NCBI GenBank assembly: GCA_965248075.1
Contig: CBDFIL010000001.1
Coordinates: 1 to 64,000 of the forward strand
Reading direction: 5' to 3'
DNA length: 64,000 nt
DNA from: VXNE01 sp965248075
GTDB lineage: Bacteria > Pseudomonadota > Gammaproteobacteria > Pseudomonadales > Azotimanducaceae
Of this stretch, positions 51,083 to 60,048 are shown one piece after another. A model generated the notes under the pieces. It saw nothing but the letters and a program-made list of their open reading frames with translations, was not told the DNA's origin and did not search any database. The position numbers and the translations under genes are program-made. How positions within the stretch are numbered: the first letter of the stretch is position 1; every line of letters starts with the position of its first letter.

Positions 51083-54000
51083 CGACCCGACTGAGCGAAT
51101 CGCGCGAGTGTCAGGGTCTTCCTTGCCCGGGTCATGGCGACGTAGAACAACCGTCTCCAGGCGTCGGGATCCTCGCCGCTTCCAGCGCTGCGCCAGTCGC
51201 CGTCCAGAACGACGACATGGTCGAACTCCAGACCCTTGGCGCGGTGCGCCGTGAGCAGCAACAGACCGGTCTGACGCCGCCGCTGCTCCCGGCCCCACTC
51301 CGCCAACCACTCGATCAGGCCTTCGATCGGGGTCTCCGCGTCACCCGCCTCGAGGCGAAACTCCCCAATGGCCTCGCGCAACATGCCCATCCACTCGCTG
51401 TCGTCCTGTCCGGCGGCCCACGCCTCCAGTCCGGACGCATCGACCAGGCGCGGCGAACGACCCTCCAGCCAATCGCGCAACCGTCGGGTCTCCCGCAACC
51501 GCCAGAAATAGCCGGTATCTTCCCTGGCCACCTGGACGGGAATGCGCTCCAGCTCACAGAAGCTCCGTACCGGGTCCAGGGTCTCCCAATGCCGGGCAAT
51601 CACGGCACAGCGGCGCCAGCTCCAGTCTCCTCCCTCGGCGGCCAACGCCTGCAGCCGCCGCAACTCGGCAACGACCGCCTGCGCTTGAGTTGCGCTGTCG
51701 CTCCCCGCCGGAAGCACCTGCACACACGGCCTCGGCCCACGGGGTCAAGGGCGTCCCACTCGCCGCCAGCTACGTCCCTCCTTCGATCACGGTCGATCGC
51801 GATGGGCTGGTCGACTTTCATCCGCTCCCTGGCCGATTCGATGAAGGCGTTCGACGCATCGATGATGTGCGCCGTCGAGCGATAGTTCTCCACCAGCCAG
51901 CGTCGATGCGCGTCGTAGTCCTCATCGAAACGCCGGATGTACTCCACCGACGCACCGGCAAAGCCGTAAATGTTCTGGTCGTCGTCGCCCACCGCGAACA
52001 GGCTGAGCTTGCGGTCCTCATCGTCGAGGGTTTCGTCCCGCCAGCGCCGAGATCAGATCGTACTGGTCGCGGTCGATGTCCTGGTACTCGTCCACGAGAA
52101 TCCACTGATATCCCGCCAGCAGGCGTTGGCGCTGAATGTCGGCTTCTTCCGGCGGCAATCCGGTCCCGCGGAGCAGAGCTATGGCCTCCCGCAAGACCTC
52201 GGCAAAGGGGTCCTCCGACGGGCCCTCCTCCGCATGCGAAGGCAGACCGGCAAAGGTCGCCCCGACCAGGCGCATCGCCAGGGCGTGGCAAGTGAGCACG
52301 GTCACGGGCCGGGCGTCATCGCCGACGAGCTCGGCCAGACGACGGCGGATCTGGACGGCGGCATGCCGGTTGTACGCCAGCGCAAGGATGCCGCGCGGGT
52401 CTTCGCGCCGAATCCGCAGCAGGTATCCGATGCGATGCACCAGAACGCGTGTCTTGCCGGAGCCTGGACCCGCCAGAACGAGGACGTTGGCCTGCTCGCG
52501 GTCGTCGGCAACGATGCGTCGCTGCGCCGGGCTCAGGGCCGCCACAATGGCATGCCAGCTCTCCGGCGTGGTTTGACGCTCCGTATCGACCTCCGGCAAC
52601 CAGCGGTTCAGGAACGCCGGCCGCTCCAGGGCGAAATAGTCCATGGCCAGTCGCACCGCGTCAGCCATGGCCGCGAGCCCCCGCGTGGCAAACTCGGCCA
52701 TCACGTGAATCTGCAATGCCTGTTCACGATAGTGCAGCGCCAACGGTTCGAAGTCCGTCTTCCCAAAGCCACGCCACCGAGGCGATCCCGGCTGTTGCTC
52801 GAGGGACAGCGTCATCGCCGGCCGGAATACGGCGAGGCCCCTGTTCAGACGTATCACTTCCTGCTCATGCAGCCACAGCAAGGCACGCTCCAGCAGCTTG
52901 TCGAAGTTCCACCCCTGGCTCTTCAGGACCAGGTCGTTGGCCAGCACCGCCCGCAGTTCACCCAGCGTCGTCTCAACCAGCAGGTCCGTACCCCGTTGAC
53001 CGTCGGGCAGCGTCGCGAGCAGGTGCTCCAGCAACAGACCAGCGGCATTGCGACGAATCTCGGCCGTACGCTGCAACGCCGGCCACCGTCGCCGCAGCCT
53101 TACGGTGACTGTCTCACCGCCTGTGTTGCGCAAGTCGAGGCTGCCGCCCGAGCCTTCTTCGGCCCTTTCGTCCCCACGACCGTCCTGCGAAATGCTGCGC
53201 AGAATGCGCAGAATCCGTCCCGGCAGGACATTCGCCACGCCCACGTCCTTCAGCGCCTGTGCGGCGACGCGTACATGCAGCACCGAGGCATCGCCCTTCT
53301 CGAGGTCGGGCGCCGATTCCCGCAGCTGCCGGATCAAGGCGCCTTCCAGTTCTCCCGCCTCCTGCAGCCGCCCCGCAGAGGAGCGCTCAACGCCGGCGTG
53401 GACGAAGGCCGTGAGGGCGGTATCGTCCGTGGCCAGCCCCAACTGCTCCAGATCGTACATGGCCTGTCGCAGGCCTTCCGACGAAAGCCCCGTGACACCC
53501 ATCAGTTCGTCCGTGGAAAAACCCTCGTCCGGATCTGCATGAATCAAGGCAGTGAGCAGGCGCAGCAGGACCGCGCGCCGCTGCTCGAGCAGGTCCTGCC
53601 GAGCGGCGAGACGGCGGCGCGCTTCGTCCACGGAACTCACCCGCAAAGACGACGGGAACACCTGCACGCGATTCTCTTCCCGCGTGAGCAAACTCGCTTC
53701 TTCCAGCCAGGCGACCGCCGTCTTCACACGGGTGTCGTCGGTGGCGCTGTCCCGGACAAAGGCGTCTTCGTCGTCTTCCAGCAGGATCTCGCCAGGCGTC
53801 GCCACCACTTCGCCGCCCAGACGGCCCTTGCCGTCCAGGTTGCGCAAGGCCCGCAGGATGCCGTGGATCTCGCGGCGAGTCAGGCGGATAGTGCTTGACG
53901 AGGCGGTGGTAGGGATTTGCCGGGAACGCCAGCGGACTGAGATGCAGGGTATCCAGAGCCGGCAGGCGCAGCAGCCACAGGTCGGGTGCAGCGGCCCGGA

Positions 54001-54208
54001 GATGCGGGAGATCGAAGGCGATCAGGTTGTGTCCCAGCAGAGAACCGGCGCCGTCGGCAAATCGGTCGAGTTCGGAGAGCGCTTCCGTGAGCTGCCCTCG
54101 GCGGAGGCCGTCGCGGGTCAGCGAGGCGCCGCCTTCATGGACCGCGGCGAAGGCATGAATGCGACCGGAGCGCTTCCCCACCTCCAGATCCAGCGACAAC
54201 GCGCCCAT
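51048..54208 (-). pseudogene. RecQ/UvrD-type fusion helicase, internally deleted and frameshifted
   Basis: The exonuclease N-terminus (DLEVG, GHNLIAFDLPHL) runs from ATG 54208 to VKHY near 53890. There it is joined out of frame to the RecQ C-terminal/winged-helix region (RLTRREIHGILRALRNLDG), so the RecQ motor core is missing. The UvrD-like part follows: Walker A LAGPGSGKTRVL, Walker B LVDEYQDIDRD, then after a 1-bp loss near 52033 GDDDQNIYGFAG, and after a dinucleotide gain near 51730 the C-terminal motifs LLLTAHRAKGLEFDH and FYVAMTRARKTL. Homology ends at 51048, where the macrodomain gene begins in antisense. At least four lesions make this non-functional. Confidence 0.85.
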
Positions 54209-54330
54209 CACGATGGTTCCTCGCGCCGGTTGCAGGCCGGACCGGCTCGCGGCCGATGCACCGACAGGCCGTCGGGACCGAAGCCCTTGTCAGACCTGGA
54301 CGCGGCCGCGCCGCCCACCGCCTCGGGCGC

Positions 54331-54990
54331 TCAGTCGGCCGTCACCCGCAAGTCCCGGAAGTATGCACGCGTCCCGGGCCCGACCCAGAGCCCGACCGCG
54401 CCCGACGTCTCCGGCAGCTTGAGGTCGTTCACGATGAGCGTCGGTTGTTCGTTGCCATGCACGTACAGCCGCGCCTGGTCGCCGTCCACCGTGATCTTCA
54501 CGCTCGTCCACGTGTCCGGCAGCAGATCGACGTAGGCCTCGCACTTGCCGGGCGTCTCCTCGCGCAGCTTGTGCCAGGGATGGTCGGGGAACGACATGTA
54601 CTGGCTCGAGTGGTTGCGTCGCTGCTGGTCCGCCGCGCGCCCGTTCGTCGGCCGCAGGTAGAACGCCTCGAACTTCTCTCCGCCCTCCTGCACATGGAAG
54701 CCGACGCCGACGAAACCGCGTGCCTGGGCGACGGCACCGTCCTGTACGCCACCCGCCAACTCCACCTCGATCGTTCCGTTCCCGAGCTGCGCACCCAGGA
54801 TGACCAGCTTGTCCTCCGCGCGCGTCATCGGCCCGAGGACCTGCAACGCCGGATGGCCCTCGAAGGTGGTCACCCTGCCCTCGGCGTTGCGGAACTCGAG
54901 GGCGGGCAGGTCGTTCAGTGCGATCTCGGCCGCTCCGGAGGAAGCAGCGACCAGGAGTGCGGCCAGGGCCGCAAGTGGGCTTCCGTTCAT
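54331..54990 (-). CDS. Secreted DUF1080/LamG-like protein, copy 2
   Basis: Same length (219 residues) and order as copy 1: signal peptide LAALAALLVAASSGAA, body with VGFHVQEGGEKFEAFYLRPT and terminal GPGTRAYFRDLRVTAD. It starts at ATG 54990. Substitutions relative to copy 1 are spread along the length and mostly conservative, so both copies appear to have been under selection. Likely exported to the periplasm; the substrate is unknown. Confidence 0.75.
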   Translation of the reverse strand: MNGSPLAALAALLVAASSGAAEIALNDLPALEFRNAEGRVTTFEGHPALQVLGPMTRAEDKLVILGAQLGNGTIEVELAGGVQDGAVAQARGFVGVGFHVQEGGEKFEAFYLRPTNGRAADQQRRNHSSQYMSFPDHPWHKLREETPGKCEAYVDLLPDTWTSVKITVDGDQARLYVHGNEQPTLIVNDLKLPETSGAVGLWVGPGTRAYFRDLRVTAD

Positions 54991-55065
54991 CGGGGGTGCT
55001 CCGCAAGACAGGAGCGCCGGAGCATAGCGCCGAGGGGAACGCCGGCCAAGGCAGTCATGCCACCC

Positions 55066-55185
55066 TCACGGCAGCTCCTCGAACGGATCGATCGCCGCTA
55101 TGCCAAGCGGACCGAAGTGGCGGAGGTTGCGGGTCAGTACCGTGAGCCCACGGCTGGCCGCTGCGTTGGTGTCGATCAGGTCCAT
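55066..55185 (-). pseudogene. PIN-domain (VapC-type) toxin, C-terminal remnant
   Basis: 39 residues: MDLIDTNAAASRGLTVLTRN followed by LRHFGPLGIAAIDPFEELP. This matches the last strand-helix of PIN toxins, where the conserved T-R-N precedes the final catalytic region. The N-terminal acidic residues are absent. It lies just downstream of the Phd-like antitoxin, in toxin position. Confidence 0.6.
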
Positions 55186-55302
55186 GCCCCCCTCTGCCGT
55201 CCGGATCGGGTCTCAGTGCAACGCAGGGAGCGCCGACGTACCAGCGGCAGAAGCCGTCCCGGAGGGAGATTTCTCTCAAGCTGCGTATTTGCGCAACCGG
55301 CT

Positions 55303-55572
55303 TCAGCCACCCGGCGACTCGAAGTCGACGTCTCGTGGTGGGCTCGCGTCGCGCGGCGGTAGATCCGCCCCCCCGAGCGGCGCAGAGACCAGCAGCCGAC
55401 CGAACGAAGGTACCTTGCGCAGACGATTCCACTCGTCTACACCCAGGAGCACCGCCCTTGGGCGACCGTGCCGGGTGATGATCGCCGTCTCTCCCAGTGC
55501 CGCACCCTCGACGAGCGCCGACAGGGAGGCCTTGGCGTCCCGCAGTTGCACTTCGCGGATGGACTCGCTCAA
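55303..55572 (-). CDS. Phd/YefM-family antitoxin
   Basis: An 89-residue protein with the typical N-terminal DNA-binding fold: REVQLRDAKASLSALVEGAA, then ETAIITRHGRPRAVLLGVDE. The C-terminal tail is rich in proline and acidic residues, as in toxin-neutralising tails. Such proteins neutralise a PIN or Doc/RelE toxin and repress their own operon; here the downstream toxin is only a remnant, so it is an orphan antitoxin. It follows the aminotransferase on the same strand. Confidence 0.8.
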   Translation of the reverse strand: MSESIREVQLRDAKASLSALVEGAALGETAIITRHGRPRAVLLGVDEWNRLRKVPSFGRLLVSAPLGGADLPPRDASPPRDVDFESPGG

Positions 55573-55650
55573 AAGGGCTTGCTGTAGTCAGGCTTGCGCC
55601 ACTTCGACGCGCAAATCCTGCCACACCAGGTCACCTTTCCCGCGAGATCG

Positions 55651-56835
55651 TCATGGCAACGGTCCCAGCCGGTTCAGCTCGTTCGCATGTCGCTCCAGGT
55701 ACCGCAACACCCGTCGCAGCCCCTCCTCGAGCCGCTCGTGAGACTGGGCGAAGCAGAGCCGGAAATGCGCCTCGTTGCCGGGACCGAAGGTGTATCCGGG
55801 AGCAAGGCCCACGTCCTCCTCCGCGAGGACGCCCTGCACGAAGGCGAGGCTGTCCGTGAGGCCGCGCACCCTGGGGAACGCGTAGAACGCGCCCACCGGC
55901 GTACGCAGGTCGATCAGTGGATGTCCCGCCAGGCAACGCTCGACGATGGCGCGCCCGCCCCGGTACTGCTCGCGGAGCAGCGCCACGGTTTCCTCTCCAC
56001 CGTCGAGTGCCGCCACTCCGCCCGCCTGCGCGAACACGGTCGCCCCCGTGTTGAAGCACTCGGACATCGCCGCCCAGGCCGTGGCGAGACGCGACGGCGC
56101 CACCACCCAGCCAATGCGCCATCCGGTCATCGCCCAGGCCTTGGAGAAGCCGTTGACTACCACCACGGGGTCGTCATCGCGCGCGACTTCCAGGAAGGAC
56201 GGGGCGTGCGCGGCATCGAAGAACGTCCGGTGATAGACCTCGTCGGCGATCAGCAGGATGTCCCGCTCGCGGCAGAAGGCGAGCAACTCCTCCTGATCGT
56301 CCCGTGGCATGACCCAGCCCGTCGGATTGCAGGGCGAGTTGACGAAGATAGAGCGGGTACCCGGCCGTACGGCGTCGACGATCTCCGCCGCCGAGAGTGC
56401 CCAGCCATCGTCTCCCTCGCGCTGTCGTACGACGTCGACTTCGGCGCCCGTCACCCGGTAGGTGATCTCGATGTTCGGCCAGTGGGGACTGACGATCAAC
56501 GCCCGGTCCCCCCGATTGACCGCCATCTGCGCCGCGATGGTGACGGCCATCATCGCGGAGCCGGGCACGCTGATGCGTGCCGGGTCGATGTCGAGTCCGT
56601 AGAGCGCGTCGAGGTAGCGTTTGATGGCGTCGCGCAGGGCCGGCGTACCACGCGTATGCGCGTAGAACGTCTGTCCCTCGTCGAGCGCGGCTTTGGCCGC
56701 GTCCCGAATGAAGGCCGGCGTGACGGTGTCCCCTTCACCGAACCACAGCGGGATGACCGTCGGGTCGCCCAGCCGCCCGAACGCGACCCGCGTGATGCCG
56801 TTCTGTTCGAGCGCTTCGATGAGTGGCCTTGTCAC
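55651..56835 (-). CDS. PLP-dependent class I/II aminotransferase, copy 2 (intact)
   Basis: A 394-residue fold-type I aminotransferase. It has PHWPNIEITYR, the NSPCNPTGW loop that contacts the carboxylate, ADEVYHRTFF with the PLP-ring aspartate, the Schiff-base lysine 232 in GFSKAWAMTGW, and the C-terminal arginine in NEAHFRLCFAQS. The GTG at 56833-56835 is the likely start: it begins VTRPLIEALEQNG just after the LLM stop at 56861, and the upstream extension lies inside the LLM gene. It probably transfers amino groups between an amino acid and a keto acid. The neighbouring LLM oxidoreductase suggests a specialised catabolic or biosynthetic step rather than general aspartate metabolism. Confidence 0.9.
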   Translation of the reverse strand: MTRPLIEALEQNGITRVAFGRLGDPTVIPLWFGEGDTVTPAFIRDAAKAALDEGQTFYAHTRGTPALRDAIKRYLDALYGLDIDPARISVPGSAMMAVTIAAQMAVNRGDRALIVSPHWPNIEITYRVTGAEVDVVRQREGDDGWALSAAEIVDAVRPGTRSIFVNSPCNPTGWVMPRDDQEELLAFCRERDILLIADEVYHRTFFDAAHAPSFLEVARDDDPVVVVNGFSKAWAMTGWRIGWVVAPSRLATAWAAMSECFNTGATVFAQAGGVAALDGGEETVALLREQYRGGRAIVERCLAGHPLIDLRTPVGAFYAFPRVRGLTDSLAFVQGVLAEEDVGLAPGYTFGPGNEAHFRLCFAQSHERLEEGLRRVLRYLERHANELNRLGPLP

Positions 56836-56860
56836 GGCGTCGTGATCCAAAGGGGCGCGG

Positions 56861-57769
56861 TCACCGAAGCTGCTCCCGCACGCGCGCCAGGCGTTCGATC
56901 GTCGCCAGCGCCTGGCCCTGGTCGCTCGTGATGTTGCGGATGAGCACGTCGGTAAATCCGAGTTCGGCATGCGTCGCCAACTGGTCCGATACGTTGGACA
57001 CATCCCCGATGACCAGCGCTTCGGGATCGAACCCGCGGTAACCCCGCTCCACATAGGGACGCATCGTGGCCCGCGCTTCCGTGACGCTCTCACCCACGTA
57101 GACATCGCGCCGCATGGCGATGCGCTCGGGCCGACGCCCGTGCATCGCGCAGGCCTCGCGGTACCAGTCGAGTTGTTGCCGCGTCTGGGCGAACGTCGTA
57201 CCCGGGGCGCAAAGCCACACGTCGCCAAGGCGCGCCGTGCGATCGATGGCGGGCTGGGCGGAAGCGCCGATCCACACCTCGATCGGTTCCGGTGGCAGCG
57301 GCGCGATCCGCGCGCGACGCACCGTCCACTGCGAGCCCTCGTGGTCGACCGTCTCACCCGACCACAGTGCGCGAACGATCGCCAGCGACTCTTCGAACTT
57401 CGCTGGCCGCCCCCGGTAGTCGACGCCCATGGCCGCGCTCTGACGCGGGTCGCCGCCAAGCGCGCATTGCAGGACGAACCGCCCTTGCGCGATGCTGGCG
57501 AGCGTCGCTGTCTGCTCCGCGACAAGCACCGGGCTCCACAGCGGCAACAGGTACAGCGCGCCGGCCTCCCGCGCGCCCCACTCCGCAAGCATCCGCCCGA
57601 GGATGGCGGTGTTCTGATAGTACGGCGCCGGGGTCGCGTGATGATCGCCGACGAACAGCGAATCGAGACCTGCCGACCGGGCGGCCCGCGTGCGTTCGAC
57701 CATGTAGCGGGCGCCTGCACGGGCGTCGTCCACCCGGTACCCGCTCGCCATGGAAATACCGATTCTCAT
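56861..57769 (-). CDS. LLM-class flavin-dependent oxidoreductase, copy 2 (intact)
   Basis: A 302-residue luciferase-like TIM-barrel protein: the N-terminal strand MRIGISMASGYRVDDARAGA, DSLFVGDHHATPAPYYQNT, SIAQGRFVLQCALGGDPRQS and the C-terminal GFTDVLIRNITSDQGQALAT. These enzymes use FMN or F420 to oxidise varied substrates; the cofactor cannot be decided from sequence. Its ATG overlaps the NUDIX stop by ATGA and its stop lies 25 bp before the aminotransferase start, so the three are almost certainly co-transcribed. Confidence 0.9.
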   Translation of the reverse strand: MRIGISMASGYRVDDARAGARYMVERTRAARSAGLDSLFVGDHHATPAPYYQNTAILGRMLAEWGAREAGALYLLPLWSPVLVAEQTATLASIAQGRFVLQCALGGDPRQSAAMGVDYRGRPAKFEESLAIVRALWSGETVDHEGSQWTVRRARIAPLPPEPIEVWIGASAQPAIDRTARLGDVWLCAPGTTFAQTRQQLDWYREACAMHGRRPERIAMRRDVYVGESVTEARATMRPYVERGYRGFDPEALVIGDVSNVSDQLATHAELGFTDVLIRNITSDQGQALATIERLARVREQLR

Positions 57770-58305
57770 GTCGCAAAGCCCTCCGCCGCCGGTTCGAAGT
57801 CCACCAGGAACCGCCGCAGGGCACCGGCGACGACGGGTCGCACCGAGCGGCTTACCAAATCCTCGCCCTCGAAGACGAAGTCGGCCCGCACGGGCCGATG
57901 CGCACGCACGCAGGGAAGCCAGTACCGGTCCGCCTGCCACATGCGGTCATACGGAACATCGTCCCAGCCACACCAGAAGGGCGACGCCTCCGCGGTCTCG
58001 ATGGGATCCCCGTCGAACGCGTCCGTCCGAAAGACGAAGCCGCGCACATCGTAACCGTCCGCGCGATCATGAAAACGCAGGTACGCCGCCGGAGCCAGCG
58101 TTGCACAACGCAGCCCGACCTCCTCGTACACCTCCCGTCGCGCACAGTCCGCCGGCGTCTCCCCCGGCTCCAGGCGACCGCCCGGAGCGTTCACCTTGCC
58201 GGCGCCGTGGCCGCGCTTCTTGCGGATGAGGAGCACCCTGTCGCCGCGTTCCACGAAGACTAGCGTCGCGTTGACTGGCCGCCAATGGTCCGGGATGAGG
58301 GCCAT
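57766..58305 (-). CDS. NUDIX hydrolase, copy 2
   Basis: 179 residues with a full NUDIX box (GGRLEPGETPADCAR, then REVYEEVGL) and MALIPDHWRPVNATLVFVER at the start ATG 58305. It has the same domain limits as copy 1. A longer in-frame extension to 58383 exists but has no homology to copy 1 and is rejected. It is the first gene of the minus-strand operon and likely cleaves a nucleoside or ADP-ribose-type diphosphate; the nearby macrodomain genes make an ADP-ribose link conceivable but unproven. Confidence 0.88.
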   Translation of the reverse strand: MALIPDHWRPVNATLVFVERGDRVLLIRKKRGHGAGKVNAPGGRLEPGETPADCARREVYEEVGLRCATLAPAAYLRFHDRADGYDVRGFVFRTDAFDGDPIETAEASPFWCGWDDVPYDRMWQADRYWLPCVRAHRPVRADFVFEGEDLVSRSVRPVVAGALRRFLVDFEPAAEGFAT

Positions 58306-58436
58306 GGCGGGCGAGCATAGCAGTCGGTCCCGGGCCGATGCGGCACGACTTGCCGCCGCTACGGGGCTACGGTGCATTCGCACATCGCACCGGGGCTGCT
58401 GACGCAGTCGCCCCCGACGGTTCCCCTAAGGTCGTC

Positions 58437-58465
58437 GTCAGGCGGCCCGCGCGTCAGGCGGCCCG
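58437..58465. repeat. 13-bp tandem repeat at a duplication breakpoint
   Basis: GTCAGGCGGCCCG occurs at 58437-58449 and 58453-58465. It lies exactly where homology to the phosphatase gene begins on its right (about 58475) and looks like a junction scar. Confidence 0.6.
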
Positions 58466-58659
58466 ACTCCGAACGTCGATTTCCGGCGCCACCCGTCGAT
58501 AATGTCGCCGACGAGGTACAGCGTCTCGCAGTCGTGGTGCTTCAGGAAGTGGATGAGGCGATCCGCCTGGCAGCCCTTCGTGCCGAGGTGGATGTCGGAG
58601 AGGAAGATGGTCCGGTAGTGGATTATCGGCGGTTCGTTCAGTGTCTCCAGGTACTCCAT
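58438..58659 (-). pseudogene. LpxH-like metallophosphoesterase, 5' fragment
   Basis: Starts MEYLETLNEP at 58659 and matches the gene at 49791-50609 through LSDIHLGTKG and LVGDIIDGW for about 60 residues. It then diverges into a short unrelated tail ending at 58438. The last three metal motifs are missing. Divergent from the complete macrodomain gene, as in the other copy. Confidence 0.85.
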
Positions 58660-58712
58660 GCTGACTCTGCCCTGTGGTTCCGCGAATTCCGGGTCTGGGC
58701 AGTGACAGTTCA

Positions 58713-59234
58713 GTGACAGCACTCGAGGTCAGAACAGGCGACATCACGCGGCAGGAAGTCGACGCCATCGTCAACGCCGCCAACACATCACTGCTCGGTG
58801 GCGGTGGCGTCGACGGGGCGATTCACCGCGCCGCCGGTCCCGGGTTGCTCGCGGAGTGCCGCACGCTCGGCGGCTGCGAGACGGGAGATGCCAGGCTCAC
58901 GCGCGGCTACGACCTGCCGGCGCGCTACGTCATCCACACGGTTGGTCCTGTCTGGCAGGGGGGCGAACGCGGCGAACCCGAACTGCTCGCGTCCTGCTAC
59001 CGACGGAGCCTCGAGCTGGCGAAGGAGCACGGGATCGTGTCCGTCGCCTTCCCGGCGGTCAGCACGGGCGTGTACGGGTATCCGGTGGCTGCAGCCGCAC
59101 AAGTAGCGGTCGAGACGGTGCCGGCCTGCTGCCGCGGTACTTCCATCGAGCTCGTGCGGTTCGTGTGTTTCGACGGCGCCACCGAGAGGGCGTACAGAAC
59201 GGCGCTCCGGGCCGCGCCGTTCCCTTCCGACTGA
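58713..59234 (+). CDS. Macrodomain protein (ADP-ribose-binding), complete
   Basis: A 173-residue single macrodomain: GDITRQEVDAIVNAANTSLL, the GGGGVDGAIHRAAG glycine loop, and VSTGVYGYPVAAAAQVAV for the pyrophosphate site. This pattern matches the MacroD/YmdB group that removes ADP-ribose or hydrolyses O-acetyl-ADP-ribose. The GTG start is chosen by alignment with the other copy (50663), and both are preceded by the same GTGACAGTTC word. It is transcribed away from the phosphatase fragment. Confidence 0.88.
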   Translation: MTALEVRTGDITRQEVDAIVNAANTSLLGGGGVDGAIHRAAGPGLLAECRTLGGCETGDARLTRGYDLPARYVIHTVGPVWQGGERGEPELLASCYRRSLELAKEHGIVSVAFPAVSTGVYGYPVAAAAQVAVETVPACCRGTSIELVRFVCFDGATERAYRTALRAAPFPSD

Positions 59235-59306
59235 GCGCGTCCGAGGCATGGCCACGTCGGCGGCGGGGCCAGACGCCTCCTCGAGAGACCACGTCAGGCC
59301 GAGGTC

Positions 59307-59684
59307 TCAGGGGCGGTAGCGCTGAAGAGCAATGCCCGGGACAAATGCGTAGTGGCGCGCATTCGCCGTAGCCAGCGTCCTCCCCCACTCGACCGCCGTC
59401 GCCGTAATCAGAGCGTCAGCCAGCCGCATTCCCCGGGCGAGCGCATGCTCTTCGATATAGGTCGTGGCCCGCTGACCGATCGCTTCGGTTACGGGAAGGA
59501 TGCGCCACCCGTTCATCCCGACGGTCCGACGCAACAGGCGGAGTTCCCCCTTGTTGCGCACTCCCTGGGCCAGTTCCATATACGTGACGACCGACAACTC
59601 GACCCGCGGTGCGTCCTTGAGGAGTTGCCGCGCCGATGTCCGCCCCCGGAACAGCCAGATGAGGACATCCGTGTCAAACAGCAT
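59307..59684 (-). CDS. PIN-domain (VapC-type) toxin
   Basis: A 125-residue PIN-domain ribonuclease with the expected acidic set: MLFDTDVLIW (first aspartates), VTYMELAQG (glutamate) and RLADALITATAVEW (third aspartate region), then TANARHYAFVPGI. VapC-type toxins cleave tRNA or rRNA and are held by a partner antitoxin. The start at ATG 59684 overlaps the antitoxin fragment's stop, the usual toxin-antitoxin arrangement, but the antitoxin lacks its N-terminal half. An upstream in-frame extension reaches into unrelated sequence and is not used. Confidence 0.8.
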   Translation of the reverse strand: MLFDTDVLIWLFRGRTSARQLLKDAPRVELSVVTYMELAQGVRNKGELRLLRRTVGMNGWRILPVTEAIGQRATTYIEEHALARGMRLADALITATAVEWGRTLATANARHYAFVPGIALQRYRP

Positions 59685-59784
59685 CGCGTGGTCTGCGCAG
59701 GTCCCGGACGTACCCGTCAACGTCCTCCATGTCGGCGCGGTCCTTCCACATCCCGAATCCCGGCAGCTCCGTGGCGGTCTCGAC
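59674..59784 (-). pseudogene. Antitoxin C-terminal fragment
   Basis: ETATELPGFGMWKDRADMED followed by VDGYVRDLRRPRDAV. The GFGMWKDR...YVRxLRRPR pattern is common at the C-terminus of VapB-like antitoxins. The DNA-binding N-terminus is missing; the sequence upstream belongs to a different gene type. The toxin may therefore be uncontrolled at transcription, or silent. Confidence 0.6.
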
Positions 59785-59789
59785 AGGTC

Positions 59790-59879
59790 CGCCATGGCAA
59801 GTTCCTGGCCGTAGACGGTGGAGTCGCTGACGTCGTTCCAGCCGTACGAGGAGAAGATGAGTTGCAGTCCCACGTCCAT
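59790..59879 (-). pseudogene. Amino-terminal stub of an LLM oxidoreductase
   Basis: From ATG 59879, after a GGAAGGAAC ribosome-binding-like stretch, the frame reads MDVGLQLIFSSYGWNDVSDS then TVYGQELAMA, which resembles the first residues of LLM-class flavin enzymes. It then runs, without a stop, through out-of-frame antitoxin sequence into the VapC frame. So a promoter and start of one gene have been placed in front of a toxin. The identification rests on about 25 residues. Confidence 0.4.
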
Positions 59880-60048
59880 GGCGAGCGTTCCTTCCGGAAG
59901 GCGACCGCGGGAGCATAAGCGAGCGCGGGGCGCCGTTCCACGAACGGTCGTCGCCCCTGCCCGACCTGCTCGCACATACGTGCGCCGGTCCGCTATAGTC
60001 CACGCACATCAACCTGAGTCCGGGACGTTCTCGACGGGGAGGAACACG

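Noticed and set aside
55651..57720. 689-codon frame beginning inside the LLM gene
   Set aside because: The N-terminal 290 residues are antisensical shadow of the LLM gene; the aminotransferase proper starts at GTG 56835 by alignment with its paralogue and by the operon spacing.
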